From: Streptomyces rugosispiralis
GTDB lineage: Bacteria; Actinomycetota; Actinomycetes; Streptomycetales; Streptomycetaceae
Direction: 5' to 3'
DNA length: 64,000 bases
NCBI RefSeq assembly: GCF_024505145.1
Contig: NZ_JANIAA010000017.1
Span: 62,001-126,000, forward strand
The number at the start of each line of letters is the position of its first letter. Positions within the stretch are counted from its first letter, which is position 1. Under the pieces are notes generated by a model that saw only the letters and a list, made by a program, of their open reading frames with translations, was not told the origin of the DNA and did not search any database. Below, piece by piece: positions 1-8,030 of this stretch. A program made the position numbers and the translations under genes.

Positions 1-3000
1 CCCCCAGCGCGGGACCGGCCGCGAGCAACGTCGCCACCAGCCCCAGATCGCCGTGGCACAGCGAGTCGTTGCCCAGGCCCGTGCGGGCGCCGTCCCGCAG
101 CAGGTCGTCGCGGACGGTGGCCGCGGCGATGCGCAGGTCCTCCGCGAGGAGCCGGTGGGCATCGGCGAGCCCCTCGACACCGAGCAGTGCCGCCCGGACC
201 AGCCCGATACCGGCGGCACCGTGGCACCAGGCGTCCATGAAGGATCCCCGTGGCACGATGCTGCGCAGATCCGGCCAGTTGCCTCGCTCGGGGTCCAGAC
301 CGTGGCGTTCGAACCGGAGCGCCTCCTCGCACAGCCGGTAGTGGTGATCCTCGCCGGTCAGCTCGGCCGCGCGGGCCAGGGCGAGGGCGAAGCCGCTCGC
401 CCCGTGGGACATTCCCAGCAGCGGCCGGTCGGGGTCGACCGCCGTCCGCCAGGCCACTCCGCCGGTCACCTCGGTCGCCGCCTTGGCGAGTGTGGCGGTG
501 GCGAGCCGCAGCGCGTCCGCGATGCGCTCGTCCGGACGCGTCCGGTGGAGCGCGGCCAGGGCCAGCGCCGCCCCGGCCGTTCCCTGCACCACATCCAGCT
601 CCCGGTCGCCCTCGAACCGCCCGGCCAGCTCGGGAACCAGCGCGACGGCCGCGTCCAGCAGTTCGGGCGCGTCCCACAGTGCGGCCAGGTGGGTGAGCGT
701 GTAGACGGCGCCGCCCAGTTCGCCGAATCCGCCGATGCTCAGCGTGAAACGAAGGTGGCGGCCACGGTCGGGGCTGGTCAGCGCGGCCGCGAGCGATTCC
801 ACGACGCGTTCGGCCACGTTCCGGTACCGCTGGTCCCCCGTCATCGAGCCGAGGTGCGCGAGGAACAGGGCGATACCGCTCACCCCGTCGTAGAGGCTGA
901 TCCCGGCGGGTCCCGCGCGCCAGTAGCGCTCCCCCACGACATTGAGCGACAGCCAGTGCGGGGGCTGGTCGTCGGTGCCGTGCACCGCGGTGTCGAGCAG
1001 TTCGTCCGCGAGGGCGGTCGCGGCCCGCAGGGCGAGCCGGGTGTCGAGGGGGCGGTCCGGCAGCTCCTCCGGCCGGGGGACGGGCCTCCCCTGTGTGCCG
1101 AAGGTGAGGCCCGTCAGTGACGCGTCGACGCACCACTTCTGGCGGCGCAGATCGACGGGGCCCATGCGGCGGATCTTGGCGCGCACCGCCTCCATCCCGG
1201 AACTGGCCAGGAAGCCGGGGACGACGACACCGCCCGCGTCGCACAGGTCGGTGGCGGACGGCGTGGTGTGAAAGGTCGGCACATCGAGCCCGGCCAGTTG
1301 GCGCTGTTCGCTGGTCAGCAGCTCGACTCTGCCCTCGACGCCCCGATGCCCGTCGGCGAGGCCGGCTTCGAGCACATACTCCCAGTCCAGCGAGTCGCGC
1401 AGGACGTCCGGGTGCATCGACTCGGCGAGGATGCGGCTGTAGACCGAGGTCGGGCGGGGCACATAGCGCACGGCGTCCTCGGCGAAGGCGGCGATCGGGC
1501 CGTCCTCGGCGAGCAGTTCGTCCCGTTCCCGTTCGATGAGCCGGTAGGTGGACTCGAAGCCCTCCACCAGGGACCGGCGGTACCGCAGCGGATCGACGGA
1601 CGTTCCGCCCACGGAGGCTCGGTTCGCCGCGCCGGCGATGGGCATCCGCTCGCGCACCAGCCTCATCTCGTCGGTGCCCTGGCCGGCGTAGGTCGGCAGC
1701 ACGCTCGGTGAGAGCTGGTCGCCGCCGCCCGCGAGCCCGCTGATCTCCGCGTCGCGCCAGCCCGAGTCATCCACCTCGATGATCCGCTCCGGCAGCAGCC
1801 CGATGCCCAGGACGGAGTCGTTGAGGACATCGGGCACCGCCCCGGCGATCCGCAGCACAGGGTCGGCCACCGCTCGGGACCGCCCGAGGAAGGTGGCCTC
1901 CAAGTCGACGAAGACCGGGTGCTCCCCCGCCGCGATCAGGTTCTGCAGATGCAGATCCGCACCGCAGATGGCGTGGAACAGCGCCAGCTGGGCGCCCTGG
2001 CGCCAGAAGAACCGGTCGGCCCCGGCTTCGTCGGCGCACGTCCCGGAGGCCACGTGCTCCACCCATCCGTACCCGGGGCGGGACAGTACCTCCACGGTAC
2101 GCAGCGGATGGCGCAGCCCCCGGTCGTTGAGCCGGCCGAGCAGGTCGTTGAAGTGGCGTTCGACGGCGACCGACCGCGGTTTGTAGACCAGCTTCGTACC
2201 GTCGGAGAGGGTGAACAGCGCGACCGACCGGCCGCCGTTGTGGGTGTCACCGGCGCCGAAGCCGATGTCCGTCACATCGCCCAGACCACGCCAGGGGCCG
2301 CCGAACACCGCGCGCAGCCGGGGCAGATCGGCCAGGAAACGCTCGGCGAACTCCTGTCTCACGTCGATCCAGTGACGCAGCGAAGCCACCAGTTCACGGG
2401 CCAGTACGGGGTATTCGGACAGGATCTCCAGCGCCCGCCCGGGGGTGCGGACCGTGGCCATGAACGAGGCGAACCGCTCCTCGGGGGTGGCGCCGGCCAG
2501 CTCCCCGGTCACCCTGGCCACGTTGAGCTCCAGAACCAGGACGCGGGACACCATGCCGGAGATCGTGTCCAGGGCGGGGAGAAGGAGGGGGTGGTCCGGA
2601 TGGAGCCCCGGCACCCGGCGCCGTAGTTCCCCGCGGGCCCAGCGCAGCAGCGGGAGGGCCAGTTCGGCCGGGCCCAGCCCGGACCGGGGACCGTGGTCAT
2701 GGCCGTGACCGTGGGCCGCCGCATGGACATGTCCCCGGACGTCGTCGTCGCCGTCCGAGGTGTGATGACGCCATGCCTCGGCGATCGTCTTCAGCCACTC
2801 CGGTGCGGGCAGCCTCCCGGCGAGCGAGTCCGCGGGCTCGCCCAGCAGGGTGATCAGCTCCTCCTCGGTGACGCCCGTGGCCGTCCAGCGCTCCAGCGGG
2901 TCCACGCCGGTGGTGGGCTTCCCGGCGGAGAAGAGAATGCCACCGCGCCACAGCTCCAGGCGGCGCAGCCCTTGTGCACGCTGCTCCGCGGTGGCCGCCG

Positions 3001-3085
3001 CCGGAGCGCCCGGCCGCCGGTCGTGCAGGGGCACGCCTCGCCACCACGTCGTCGAGTCCAGGATGTCCTGCTGCCGATTCCTCAT
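1..3085 (-). CDS. lanM: Class II lanthipeptide synthetase LanM, cut by window edge
   Basis: Bifunctional enzyme that dehydrates Ser/Thr in a precursor peptide and then forms thioether rings with Cys. About 1028 residues are visible and only the last few tens are missing. The N-terminal half has the LanM dehydratase domain (GDTHNGGRSV, KLVYKPRS and HAICGADLHLQN motifs). The C-terminal cyclase keeps zinc-ligand motifs WCHG (Cys954) and LCHGD (Cys1010). A His/Asp-rich stretch lies at residues about 103-133. The ATG at 3085 follows a GGGGGAG ribosome site. It lies 137 bases downstream of lanA on the same strand, beyond a hairpin, so both are probably one transcript. Family assignment is firm; the product is unknown. 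Confidence 0.95.
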   Translation of the reverse strand, partial: MRNRQQDILDSTTWWRGVPLHDRRPGAPAAATAEQRAQGLRRLELWRGGILFSAGKPTTGVDPLERWTATGVTEEELITLLGEPADSLAGRLPAPEWLKTIAEAWRHHTSDGDDDVRGHVHAAAHGHGHDHGPRSGLGPAELALPLLRWARGELRRRVPGLHPDHPLLLPALDTISGMVSRVLVLELNVARVTGELAGATPEERFASFMATVRTPGRALEILSEYPVLARELVASLRHWIDVRQEFAERFLADLPRLRAVFGGPWRGLGDVTDIGFGAGDTHNGGRSVALFTLSDGTKLVYKPRSVAVERHFNDLLGRLNDRGLRHPLRTVEVLSRPGYGWVEHVASGTCADEAGADRFFWRQGAQLALFHAICGADLHLQNLIAAGEHPVFVDLEATFLGRSRAVADPVLRIAGAVPDVLNDSVLGIGLLPERIIEVDDSGWRDAEISGLAGGGDQLSPSVLPTYAGQGTDEMRLVRERMPIAGAANRASVGGTSVDPLRYRRSLVEGFESTYRLIERERDELLAEDGPIAAFAEDAVRYVPRPTSVYSRILAESMHPDVLRDSLDWEYVLEAGLADGHRGVEGRVELLTSEQRQLAGLDVPTFHTTPSATDLCDAGGVVVPGFLASSGMEAVRAKIRRMGPVDLRRQKWCVDASLTGLTFGTQGRPVPRPEELPDRPLDTRLALRAATALADELLDTAVHGTDDQPPHWLSLNVVGERYWRAGPAGISLYDGVSGIALFLAHLGSMTGDQRYRNVAERVVESLAAALTSPDRGRHLRFTLSIGGFGELGGAVYTLTHLAALWDAPELLDAAVALVPELAGRFEGDRELDVVQGTAGAALALAALHRTRPDERIADALRLATATLAKAATEVTGGVAWRTAVDPDRPLLGMSHGASGFALALARAAELTGEDHHYRLCEEALRFERHGLDPERGNWPDLRSIVPRGSFMDAWCHGAAGIGLVRAALLGVEGLADAHRLLAEDLRIAAATVRDDLLRDGARTGLGNDSLCHGDLGLVATLLAAGPALG

Positions 3086-3153
3086 CTCTCCCCCTCTTTT
3101 GATGGCCGCGTCGCCCTCTATGGCCCTGTCGCCGTGCGAAGAGGCCCTTGCGG

Positions 3154-3185
3154 TCCGGCGCGGACCCCGTGGGGCCCGCGCCGGA
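3154..3185 (-). terminator. Hairpin between lanA and lanM, probable attenuator
   Basis: Two perfect 10-base arms (TCCGGCGCGG and its complement) flank a loop that can itself pair (ACCCC with GGGG). There is no U-run. It sits between lanA and lanM in the direction of transcription, where partial termination would give more precursor than enzyme. The function is inferred from position. Confidence 0.6.
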
Positions 3186-3222
3186 ATGGCTCATGGGTCA
3201 CCGCGTCCGGGGACGCACCGGG

Positions 3223-3438
3223 TCAGCCACAGAGCCAGTCACAGGTGAAGCAGGTGCGGCAGGTCTTGTGACCGCACGTCACCCAGGTGTCGGTGAGCCC
3301 TCCGCCCACGACGTTGTCCAGCCGCTGGTCGGTCAGCTCGATCGCACCCGCCGGGTGGGCGGGCAGTGCGCTGAGCTCCTCGGAGCTCAGCCCGGCGCGG
3401 AAGACCGGGTCCTTCCATGCCTTGGTGGTCCGGTTCAT
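3223..3438 (-). CDS. lanA: Class II lanthipeptide precursor peptide
   Basis: A 71-residue precursor. The leader (residues 1 to about 46) is acidic and ends in a double-glycine site, ELTDQRLDNVVGGG, the type cut by C39 proteases such as the adjacent LanT. The core starts at about residue 47 and has Cys at 55, 60, 63, 66 and 70 and Thr at 49, 51, 54, 59, 62 and 65, with no Ser. Four Thr directly precede a Cys. A GGAGGA ribosome site lies 4-5 bases before the ATG. Flanked by lanM on the same strand and divergent lanT. I do not recognise the core as a named lantibiotic. The longer reading frame through this region is not real, since coding character is confined to this segment. Confidence 0.92.
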   Translation of the reverse strand: MNRTTKAWKDPVFRAGLSSEELSALPAHPAGAIELTDQRLDNVVGGGLTDTWVTCGHKTCRTCFTCDWLCG

Positions 3439-3537
3439 GGTTCCTCCGTTCGACGTGCTCTCGTCGGTTCGTTCATGGACGTCACTCCGGTCGGCCCGGT
3501 GTGACACCACCAAAACTGGGCGAGCGAGTTGGCGGGG

Positions 3538-3555
3538 AACCTTGCGGAAACCTTG
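3538..3555. promoter_or_regulatory. Direct repeat pair AACCTTG, 11-bp period
   Basis: AACCTTG occurs at 3538 and 3549, exactly one helical turn apart. SARP-type activators in Streptomyces bind heptamer direct repeats with this 11-bp spacing. It lies in the lanA/lanT divergent gap and reads CAAGGTT toward lanA. Binding is inferred; no SARP gene is in the window. Confidence 0.5.
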
Positions 3556-3601
3556 TGCCGCCGCCTCCCGCGTTGCCATCCGCACCCGCCGGCGGCGGAA
3601 T

Positions 3602-3630
3602 GAACCGGCGGTGAACCGGGACCGAACCGG
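3602..3630 (+). promoter_or_regulatory. Three GAACCGG heptamers, 11-bp period (SARP-like box)
   Basis: Identical GAACCGG copies start at 3602, 3613 and 3624, each separated by 4 bases. This is the classic layout of a SARP activator site, 50 bases upstream of the lanT start. No strong -10 is obvious after the third copy. The repeats are seen directly; the protein partner is inferred. Confidence 0.55.
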
Positions 3631-3679
3631 TGTGCCGCACGCTGCTGCGGCAGAGAACGCGGCGCGGGAGGAGACACGT

Positions 3680-5845
3680 ATGAGCGGCGGGCAGGTGGGG
3701 GCGCGGGTGCCGTTCGTGGCCCAGATGAGCGAGGTCGAGTGCGGTCCCGCCTGTCTGGCCATGGTGCTCGGGGCGTACCGCCGCAGGGTCCCCCTGCGGG
3801 AGCTGCGCGCGGAGTTCGGGATGAGCCGCGACGGCGCGAGCGCCCGCCGGATCCTGGAGGTCGCGCACGCCCACGGGCTCGAGGCCCGGGGGCTGAGGAT
3901 ACGGCCGGACGCACTCGGCGCGGTGCGCAAGCCCGCCATCGCCCACTGGGACGACCACCATTTCGTGGTGGTGCGAGATGTCGGGCGCAAGGGGGTGCGA
4001 GTGCTCGACCCGGGCGAGGGACGCGCCACCGTCTCGCATGAGGAGTTCCGCGCGCGGAGTTCGGGCACCCTGCTGGAGTTCGCCCCCGGCCCGTCGTTCA
4101 CCGAGCGGCGCGGGTCCCGGGATTCCTGGCCGCTGCGGCTGATGCGCGACATGATGCGGATGGCACCGCGGTGGGCCGTCCTCGCGGTCCTGCTCTCCGG
4201 GATGGTGCAGTTACTCGCCCTGGGGTCGGCGTTTCTCACCAAGTACGGCATCGACTCGCTCATCGGTGAACGGGCCGGGACGCTTTCGGGTTTCTCCCTG
4301 AGCATCGCCGGTTTCGTATCGGTGTACGCACTGATCGGGCTGGGGCGGGCCGGGGCCCTGCTGGTGCTGCAACACCGGCTCGACGGCGCACTCGGCGACC
4401 GGTTTATGACCCATCTGTTCCGTCTGCCGTTCGGCTATTTCCAGGCACGGAGCAGCGGGGATCTGCTGGCCCGCCTCAACAGCAACACCGTGATCAGGGA
4501 CCTGCTGACCTCGCGCATGGTCACCTTGGTCATCGACAGTGTCTTCGTGGTCGGCTATCTGGTGCTGCTGTGCGCCGTCAGTCCCTGGTACGCGCTCCTG
4601 GCAGCGGGGCTGGGCGTGGCGCAGATCGCCATCGTGCTGGCCACCCTGCGACCGGCCAACGCCTTGGCGAAACGGGAGCTGAGCGCCGAGGCCGCCACAC
4701 AGTCGGTGGCGGTGGACGCGTTGCGGGGCGCGGAATTCGTGAAGAGCGCGGGGCTGGTCGGCAGCGTGCTCGACCGTTGGCGTGGGTCGATGGGCGACTA
4801 TCTGCGGGCGGCGCTCCGCCGACGCCGCCTCGACGCCCTCACCGACTCCCTCACTCTGCTGTTGCAGGTGGCGTCCCCGCTGGTGTTGTTGCTGCTGGGC
4901 ATCGCGCAGGTGCGCTCGGGCGCCCTGACCATCGGCTCGATGATCGCGCTCAACGCGGTCGCGGCCGGGCTGCTCACCCCGATCGCCGGGCTGGCCACGA
5001 GCATGCGCTACCTCCAGACCATCGGTGCCCATCTGGAGCGGGTGCACGATGTGCTGGACGAGCGGCCGGAGGTCCCACGGCCGGGTGGCATCGCCCCGGC
5101 CGTGGTGCGGGGCGAGATCGAGCTACGCGGGGTGGGCTTCCGCTACGGGCAGGGGCCGTGGATCCTGCGCGACCTGACCCTGCGCGTTCCCGCGGGCGCG
5201 AAACTCGCCGTCGTCGGGACCAGTGGCTCCGGGAAGACGACGATGATCCGCCTGCTCGCCGGGCTGTTGCGGCCGACCGAGGGCACGGTGCTGCTCGACG
5301 GGCGCGCCATCGAGGAGTACGACGCGGACAGTCTGCGCCGCCGCTTCGGCGTCGTCACGCAGGAACCCCATGTCTTCGGCGGCACCATCGGATCGAATCT
5401 GCGGCTCGGCCGGGACGGCCTGCCCGACACGGCCCTCTTCGAGGCGCTGGGCCGGGCCGGGCTGCTCACCGATGTGCGGCGAATGCCCATGGGGCTGGAG
5501 ACACATGTCTCGGAGGGCGGGAGCGCGCTGTCCGGGGGCCAGCGCCAGCGTCTGGCGATCGCCCGCGCGCTCCTGGCCGACCCCGCGCTGCTGGTGCTGG
5601 ACGAGGCCACGAGTCACCTGGACGCCGTGACCGAGGCGGAGGTGGCCGGTGAGCTGTCCGCGCTGGGCTGTACCAGGATCGTCGTCGCGCACCGGATCAG
5701 CACGATCATGGATGCGGACGAGATCGTCGTGCTGGAAGACAGCCGTTTCACGGAGCGTGGTGTCCATGACGACCTCATGCTCGCCGGGGGCCGGTACGCC
5801 GCGCTGGTGAACCGGCAGCTCCCGGCCTCGCTCCGGCCCTCGTGA
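3680..5845 (+). CDS. lanT: LanT: C39 peptidase / ABC exporter for the lanthipeptide
   Basis: Cuts the leader at the double-glycine site and exports the mature peptide. The 721 residues comprise an N-terminal C39 protease (Cys21 in ECGPACLAM, His94, Asp110), a six-helix membrane domain (about 150-460) and an ATPase with Walker A GTSGSGKTT, signature LSGGQRQR and Walker B LLVLDEATSHLD. The ATG at 3680 follows GGAGGAG; upstream in-frame codons lie in the promoter region and lack the C39 fold. Codon 178 (4211-4213) is TTA, which in Streptomyces needs the bldA tRNA, so export may be tied to development. Divergent from lanA. Confidence 0.95.
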   Translation: MSGGQVGARVPFVAQMSEVECGPACLAMVLGAYRRRVPLRELRAEFGMSRDGASARRILEVAHAHGLEARGLRIRPDALGAVRKPAIAHWDDHHFVVVRDVGRKGVRVLDPGEGRATVSHEEFRARSSGTLLEFAPGPSFTERRGSRDSWPLRLMRDMMRMAPRWAVLAVLLSGMVQLLALGSAFLTKYGIDSLIGERAGTLSGFSLSIAGFVSVYALIGLGRAGALLVLQHRLDGALGDRFMTHLFRLPFGYFQARSSGDLLARLNSNTVIRDLLTSRMVTLVIDSVFVVGYLVLLCAVSPWYALLAAGLGVAQIAIVLATLRPANALAKRELSAEAATQSVAVDALRGAEFVKSAGLVGSVLDRWRGSMGDYLRAALRRRRLDALTDSLTLLLQVASPLVLLLLGIAQVRSGALTIGSMIALNAVAAGLLTPIAGLATSMRYLQTIGAHLERVHDVLDERPEVPRPGGIAPAVVRGEIELRGVGFRYGQGPWILRDLTLRVPAGAKLAVVGTSGSGKTTMIRLLAGLLRPTEGTVLLDGRAIEEYDADSLRRRFGVVTQEPHVFGGTIGSNLRLGRDGLPDTALFEALGRAGLLTDVRRMPMGLETHVSEGGSALSGGQRQRLAIARALLADPALLVLDEATSHLDAVTEAEVAGELSALGCTRIVVAHRISTIMDADEIVVLEDSRFTERGVHDDLMLAGGRYAALVNRQLPASLRPS

Positions 5846-5926
5846 TCGCCACCACGCCGACGTGGGCTTTCGGGCGTAAAATCGGCAGCGTCCGCACCAG
5901 GAGGGCACGAGGAGCGGAGGCATCAG

Positions 5927-6097
5927 ATGACCGAGGCAGCCCCCTCCCGCACCGAACACAAACGGGAAACCGGCCACCCGGACGTGCCGTGGACGACTCC
6001 CTCGCAGGCCGAGGGCGAGCGCGACGACGAGATGGACACCGGCCACCCCGACGTACAGAGGACGACTCCTTCACAGGCCGAAGGGGAACGGGACTAG
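5927..6097 (+). CDS. Small hydrophilic protein with duplicated TPSQAEGER motif
   Basis: A 56-residue acidic peptide. Residues about 15-33 and 37-55 are near-identical copies containing TGHPDV followed by TTPSQAEGERD, so it is an internal duplication. It has no membrane segment or signal peptide. A GGAGCGGAGG ribosome site precedes the ATG and a strong hairpin follows the stop, which supports a real gene. It lies 81 bases after lanT and could share its transcript. TPSQAEG-type small proteins are, as far as I recall, common in Streptomyces but uncharacterised. Function unknown; a second substrate of LanM is unlikely because there is no Cys. Confidence 0.7.
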   Translation: MTEAAPSRTEHKRETGHPDVPWTTPSQAEGERDDEMDTGHPDVQRTTPSQAEGERD

Positions 6098-6117
6098 CCA
6101 CTCCCCTCTCGGCATCC

Positions 6118-6157
6118 GGGCCCGCGAGCCGGTGATCTCCCACCGGCGGGCGGGCCC
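6118..6157 (+). terminator. Strong intrinsic-type hairpin
   Basis: Nested perfect stems GGGCCCGC/GCGGGCCC and GCCGGTG/CACCGGC around a 6-base loop, 20 bases after the stop of the small TPSQAEG gene. No U-tract, as is usual in Streptomyces. It probably ends the lanT transcript. Confidence 0.7.
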
Positions 6158-6265
6158 GGCCAGGTGGCTCGGACGCGACGGCCGATGTGTCATGCCGACT
6201 CCACGGCGGGGGTCTCCCGGGGGGAGCGGCCCCGGCGGGTCGCTATCCTGACCCGGGGAGGCGAG

Positions 6266-6916
6266 ATGGCACGCGCGACACAGACCACCGGGACGCCCGA
6301 TACCGGCCGACCGGCGGCACGTCACCACGGCAACCGGCACGGACGCAGCGAGCAGGCCCGGCTGGCGGTGCTGAACGCGGCCGACGACCTGCTGGTCGAG
6401 AAGGGCTTCGCGGGCGTCACCATGGAGGGCATCGCCACCCGGGCCGGTGTCGCCAAACAGACCATCTACCGCTGGTGGAGCACCAAGACCGACGTCCTCA
6501 TGGACGCGTTCCTCCAGGACGTGGCCGAGGACCTGACCGTGCGCGACCACGGTGACCTCGCCCGGGACCTGCGCACGTATCTGCGCGAGCTGGCCTGGTT
6601 CCTCAGCGCGTCCGACTCCGGTGCCGTCTTCAAGGCCCTGGTCGCCCAGGCGCAGCACGATCCGGCGTTCGCCGCGGACTTCCGATCCCGGTACCTCGAC
6701 GACCAGCGCGGCCGCGACCGCCTTCCGCTGGAACGGGCCATGGAGCGCGGGGAGTTGCCGCCCGGCCTGGATCTGGCGGCCGAGACCGACCAGCTCATGG
6801 GCCCCGTCTACTACCGGGTGCTGGTGACCGGCGAACCCGTCGGCCAGGAGTTCACCGACCGGCTCGTCGACGCCTTCCTCCACCGCCACGGGCTGACGGC
6901 ACCGGCGAAGGACTGA
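6266..6916 (+). CDS. TetR family transcriptional regulator
   Basis: 216 residues. The N-terminal helix-turn-helix (about residues 28-70) reads TMEGIATRAGVAKQTIYRWW, a textbook TetR DNA-binding domain. The C-terminal ligand domain (TetR_C type, with QAQHDPAFAADFRSRYL) is typical of regulators of small-molecule efflux or catabolism. The ATG at 6266 follows GGGGAGGCG. It stands alone, convergent with the CitG-like gene, so its target is not evident. An earlier in-frame start would add a poorly conserved tail. Confidence 0.85.
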   Translation: MARATQTTGTPDTGRPAARHHGNRHGRSEQARLAVLNAADDLLVEKGFAGVTMEGIATRAGVAKQTIYRWWSTKTDVLMDAFLQDVAEDLTVRDHGDLARDLRTYLRELAWFLSASDSGAVFKALVAQAQHDPAFAADFRSRYLDDQRGRDRLPLERAMERGELPPGLDLAAETDQLMGPVYYRVLVTGEPVGQEFTDRLVDAFLHRHGLTAPAKD

Positions 6917-6939
6917 ACACCCGGAAAGTCCGAGGGCGG

Positions 6940-7833
6940 TCACCGCCCGGACGGCGCCGTGACGGCCGGTGCGGTGACGGCCGGTGCGGTGGCGGACGGC
7001 GCCGGGAGGCCGTCCAGGAACAGGGCGCCCGCGAGCAACGCGGCGCTTCCGCGCGGCGCGACGCCCCGCTCCCGCAGCTCCGCGTCCAGCGCGGCCAGGG
7101 CGGCGGCGCCCTCGGACGTGGCGGTGCCGCCCGCCGCGAGCACGGCGTACGCGCCCTCCTTGACCCGTCTGAGCGCGGGCGGGCCCGCCCGGTACAGCGG
7201 GCCGGTGTCCTGGAGGGTGCTCATCACGGTGAGCAGCGCGTCCAGCCGCGCCTGGGTCTCGGTGGCGCCCGCCGCACGCGCCCGGGACAGGGCATCGAGA
7301 GCGCGGCGCACATGGGGAAAGGCGGCCCGTGCCTCGCCGCGCACGCCCGGCGCCCCATAGGTGGCGGAGACATGTGAGCCCGGCGAGGGCCGGCGCGGCG
7401 CGCCACGGTCGGGGTGATCCGCGATCCGTTTGGCGATGGCGGTCACCTCGTCGGGCCCGGCGCCGGGGCGCAGCGCGGCGGCCGCCACCAGGAGGCCCAT
7501 CACCCACAGCGCGCCGTGGTGGAGAGGGCCGGCGGCCGCGCCGCCACCGGCCCGTGCCATCGTCCACTCGGCGCAGCGGCCGATGGCCCCCAGTTCCTCG
7601 CGCAGCGCCCGGGTCGGCTCACCGGGACGACGGGCGGCGGCGGCCATGGCCGCGAACCCGGGCGTCAGCGCCTTGGCCGACCAGCGCAGCGCGAGCAGAT
7701 CCGCGCCGGTGGCACGGGCCTGGAGATCGCGAGTGTCGGCGAGGCCCGGTTTCGGCGTCAGCTCCGCCTGGGCGATCAGGGCGAGCACGGCGGCCCGTGC
7801 CAGTGCCTCATCCGTGGAGCGCGTCATCGACAT
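6940..7833 (-). CDS. CitG/MdcB-type triphosphoribosyl-dephospho-CoA synthase family
   Basis: 297 residues. Members build the prosthetic-group precursor 2'-(5''-triphosphoribosyl)-3'-dephospho-CoA from ATP and dephospho-CoA for citrate lyase or malonate decarboxylase. The family signature TPKPGLADTRD is at residues about 27-37, followed by an HHGALWVMG segment. No citrate lyase or malonate decarboxylase gene lies in the window, so the acceptor protein is unclear. It is downstream of the PrpF-like and RraA-like genes on the same strand, 197 bases away, with nothing convincing in between. The C-terminus is Ala/Thr/Val repetitive. It may have a different role here. Confidence 0.7.
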   Translation of the reverse strand: MSMTRSTDEALARAAVLALIAQAELTPKPGLADTRDLQARATGADLLALRWSAKALTPGFAAMAAAARRPGEPTRALREELGAIGRCAEWTMARAGGGAAAGPLHHGALWVMGLLVAAAALRPGAGPDEVTAIAKRIADHPDRGAPRRPSPGSHVSATYGAPGVRGEARAAFPHVRRALDALSRARAAGATETQARLDALLTVMSTLQDTGPLYRAGPPALRRVKEGAYAVLAAGGTATSEGAAALAALDAELRERGVAPRGSAALLAGALFLDGLPAPSATAPAVTAPAVTAPSGR

Positions 7834-8030
7834 GCCCGGAGGCTAGCGGGCGAACCTTTGACGGACATGAGGCGTTCCTGTGGGCCCGCTGTGCGGCGTG
7901 GCCGGGCAGGGCGGATCCGGGCGACCAGCGGCACCGGCCCGACCCAGAAGACGGAGCGCCGGCCGAACGGCTCCACCGGCCACGGGCCCGGCAACGCCAC
8001 CGGCATGCCGCCCGCCCGATGGGCGGTGGA

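Noticed and set aside
53..1120. Long plus-strand reading frame of 355 codons
   Set aside because: It is antisense to lanM, has no family resemblance and a Gly/Arg/Pro-rich composition typical of shadow frames in high-GC DNA.
3439..4305. Upstream in-frame extension of lanA to 360 codons
   Set aside because: It runs antisense through lanT; the real peptide has its own GGAGGA site and start at 3438.
5842..6135. 97-codon plus-strand frame after lanT
   Set aside because: A different frame (5927-6097) has the ribosome site, internal protein repeat and following terminator.
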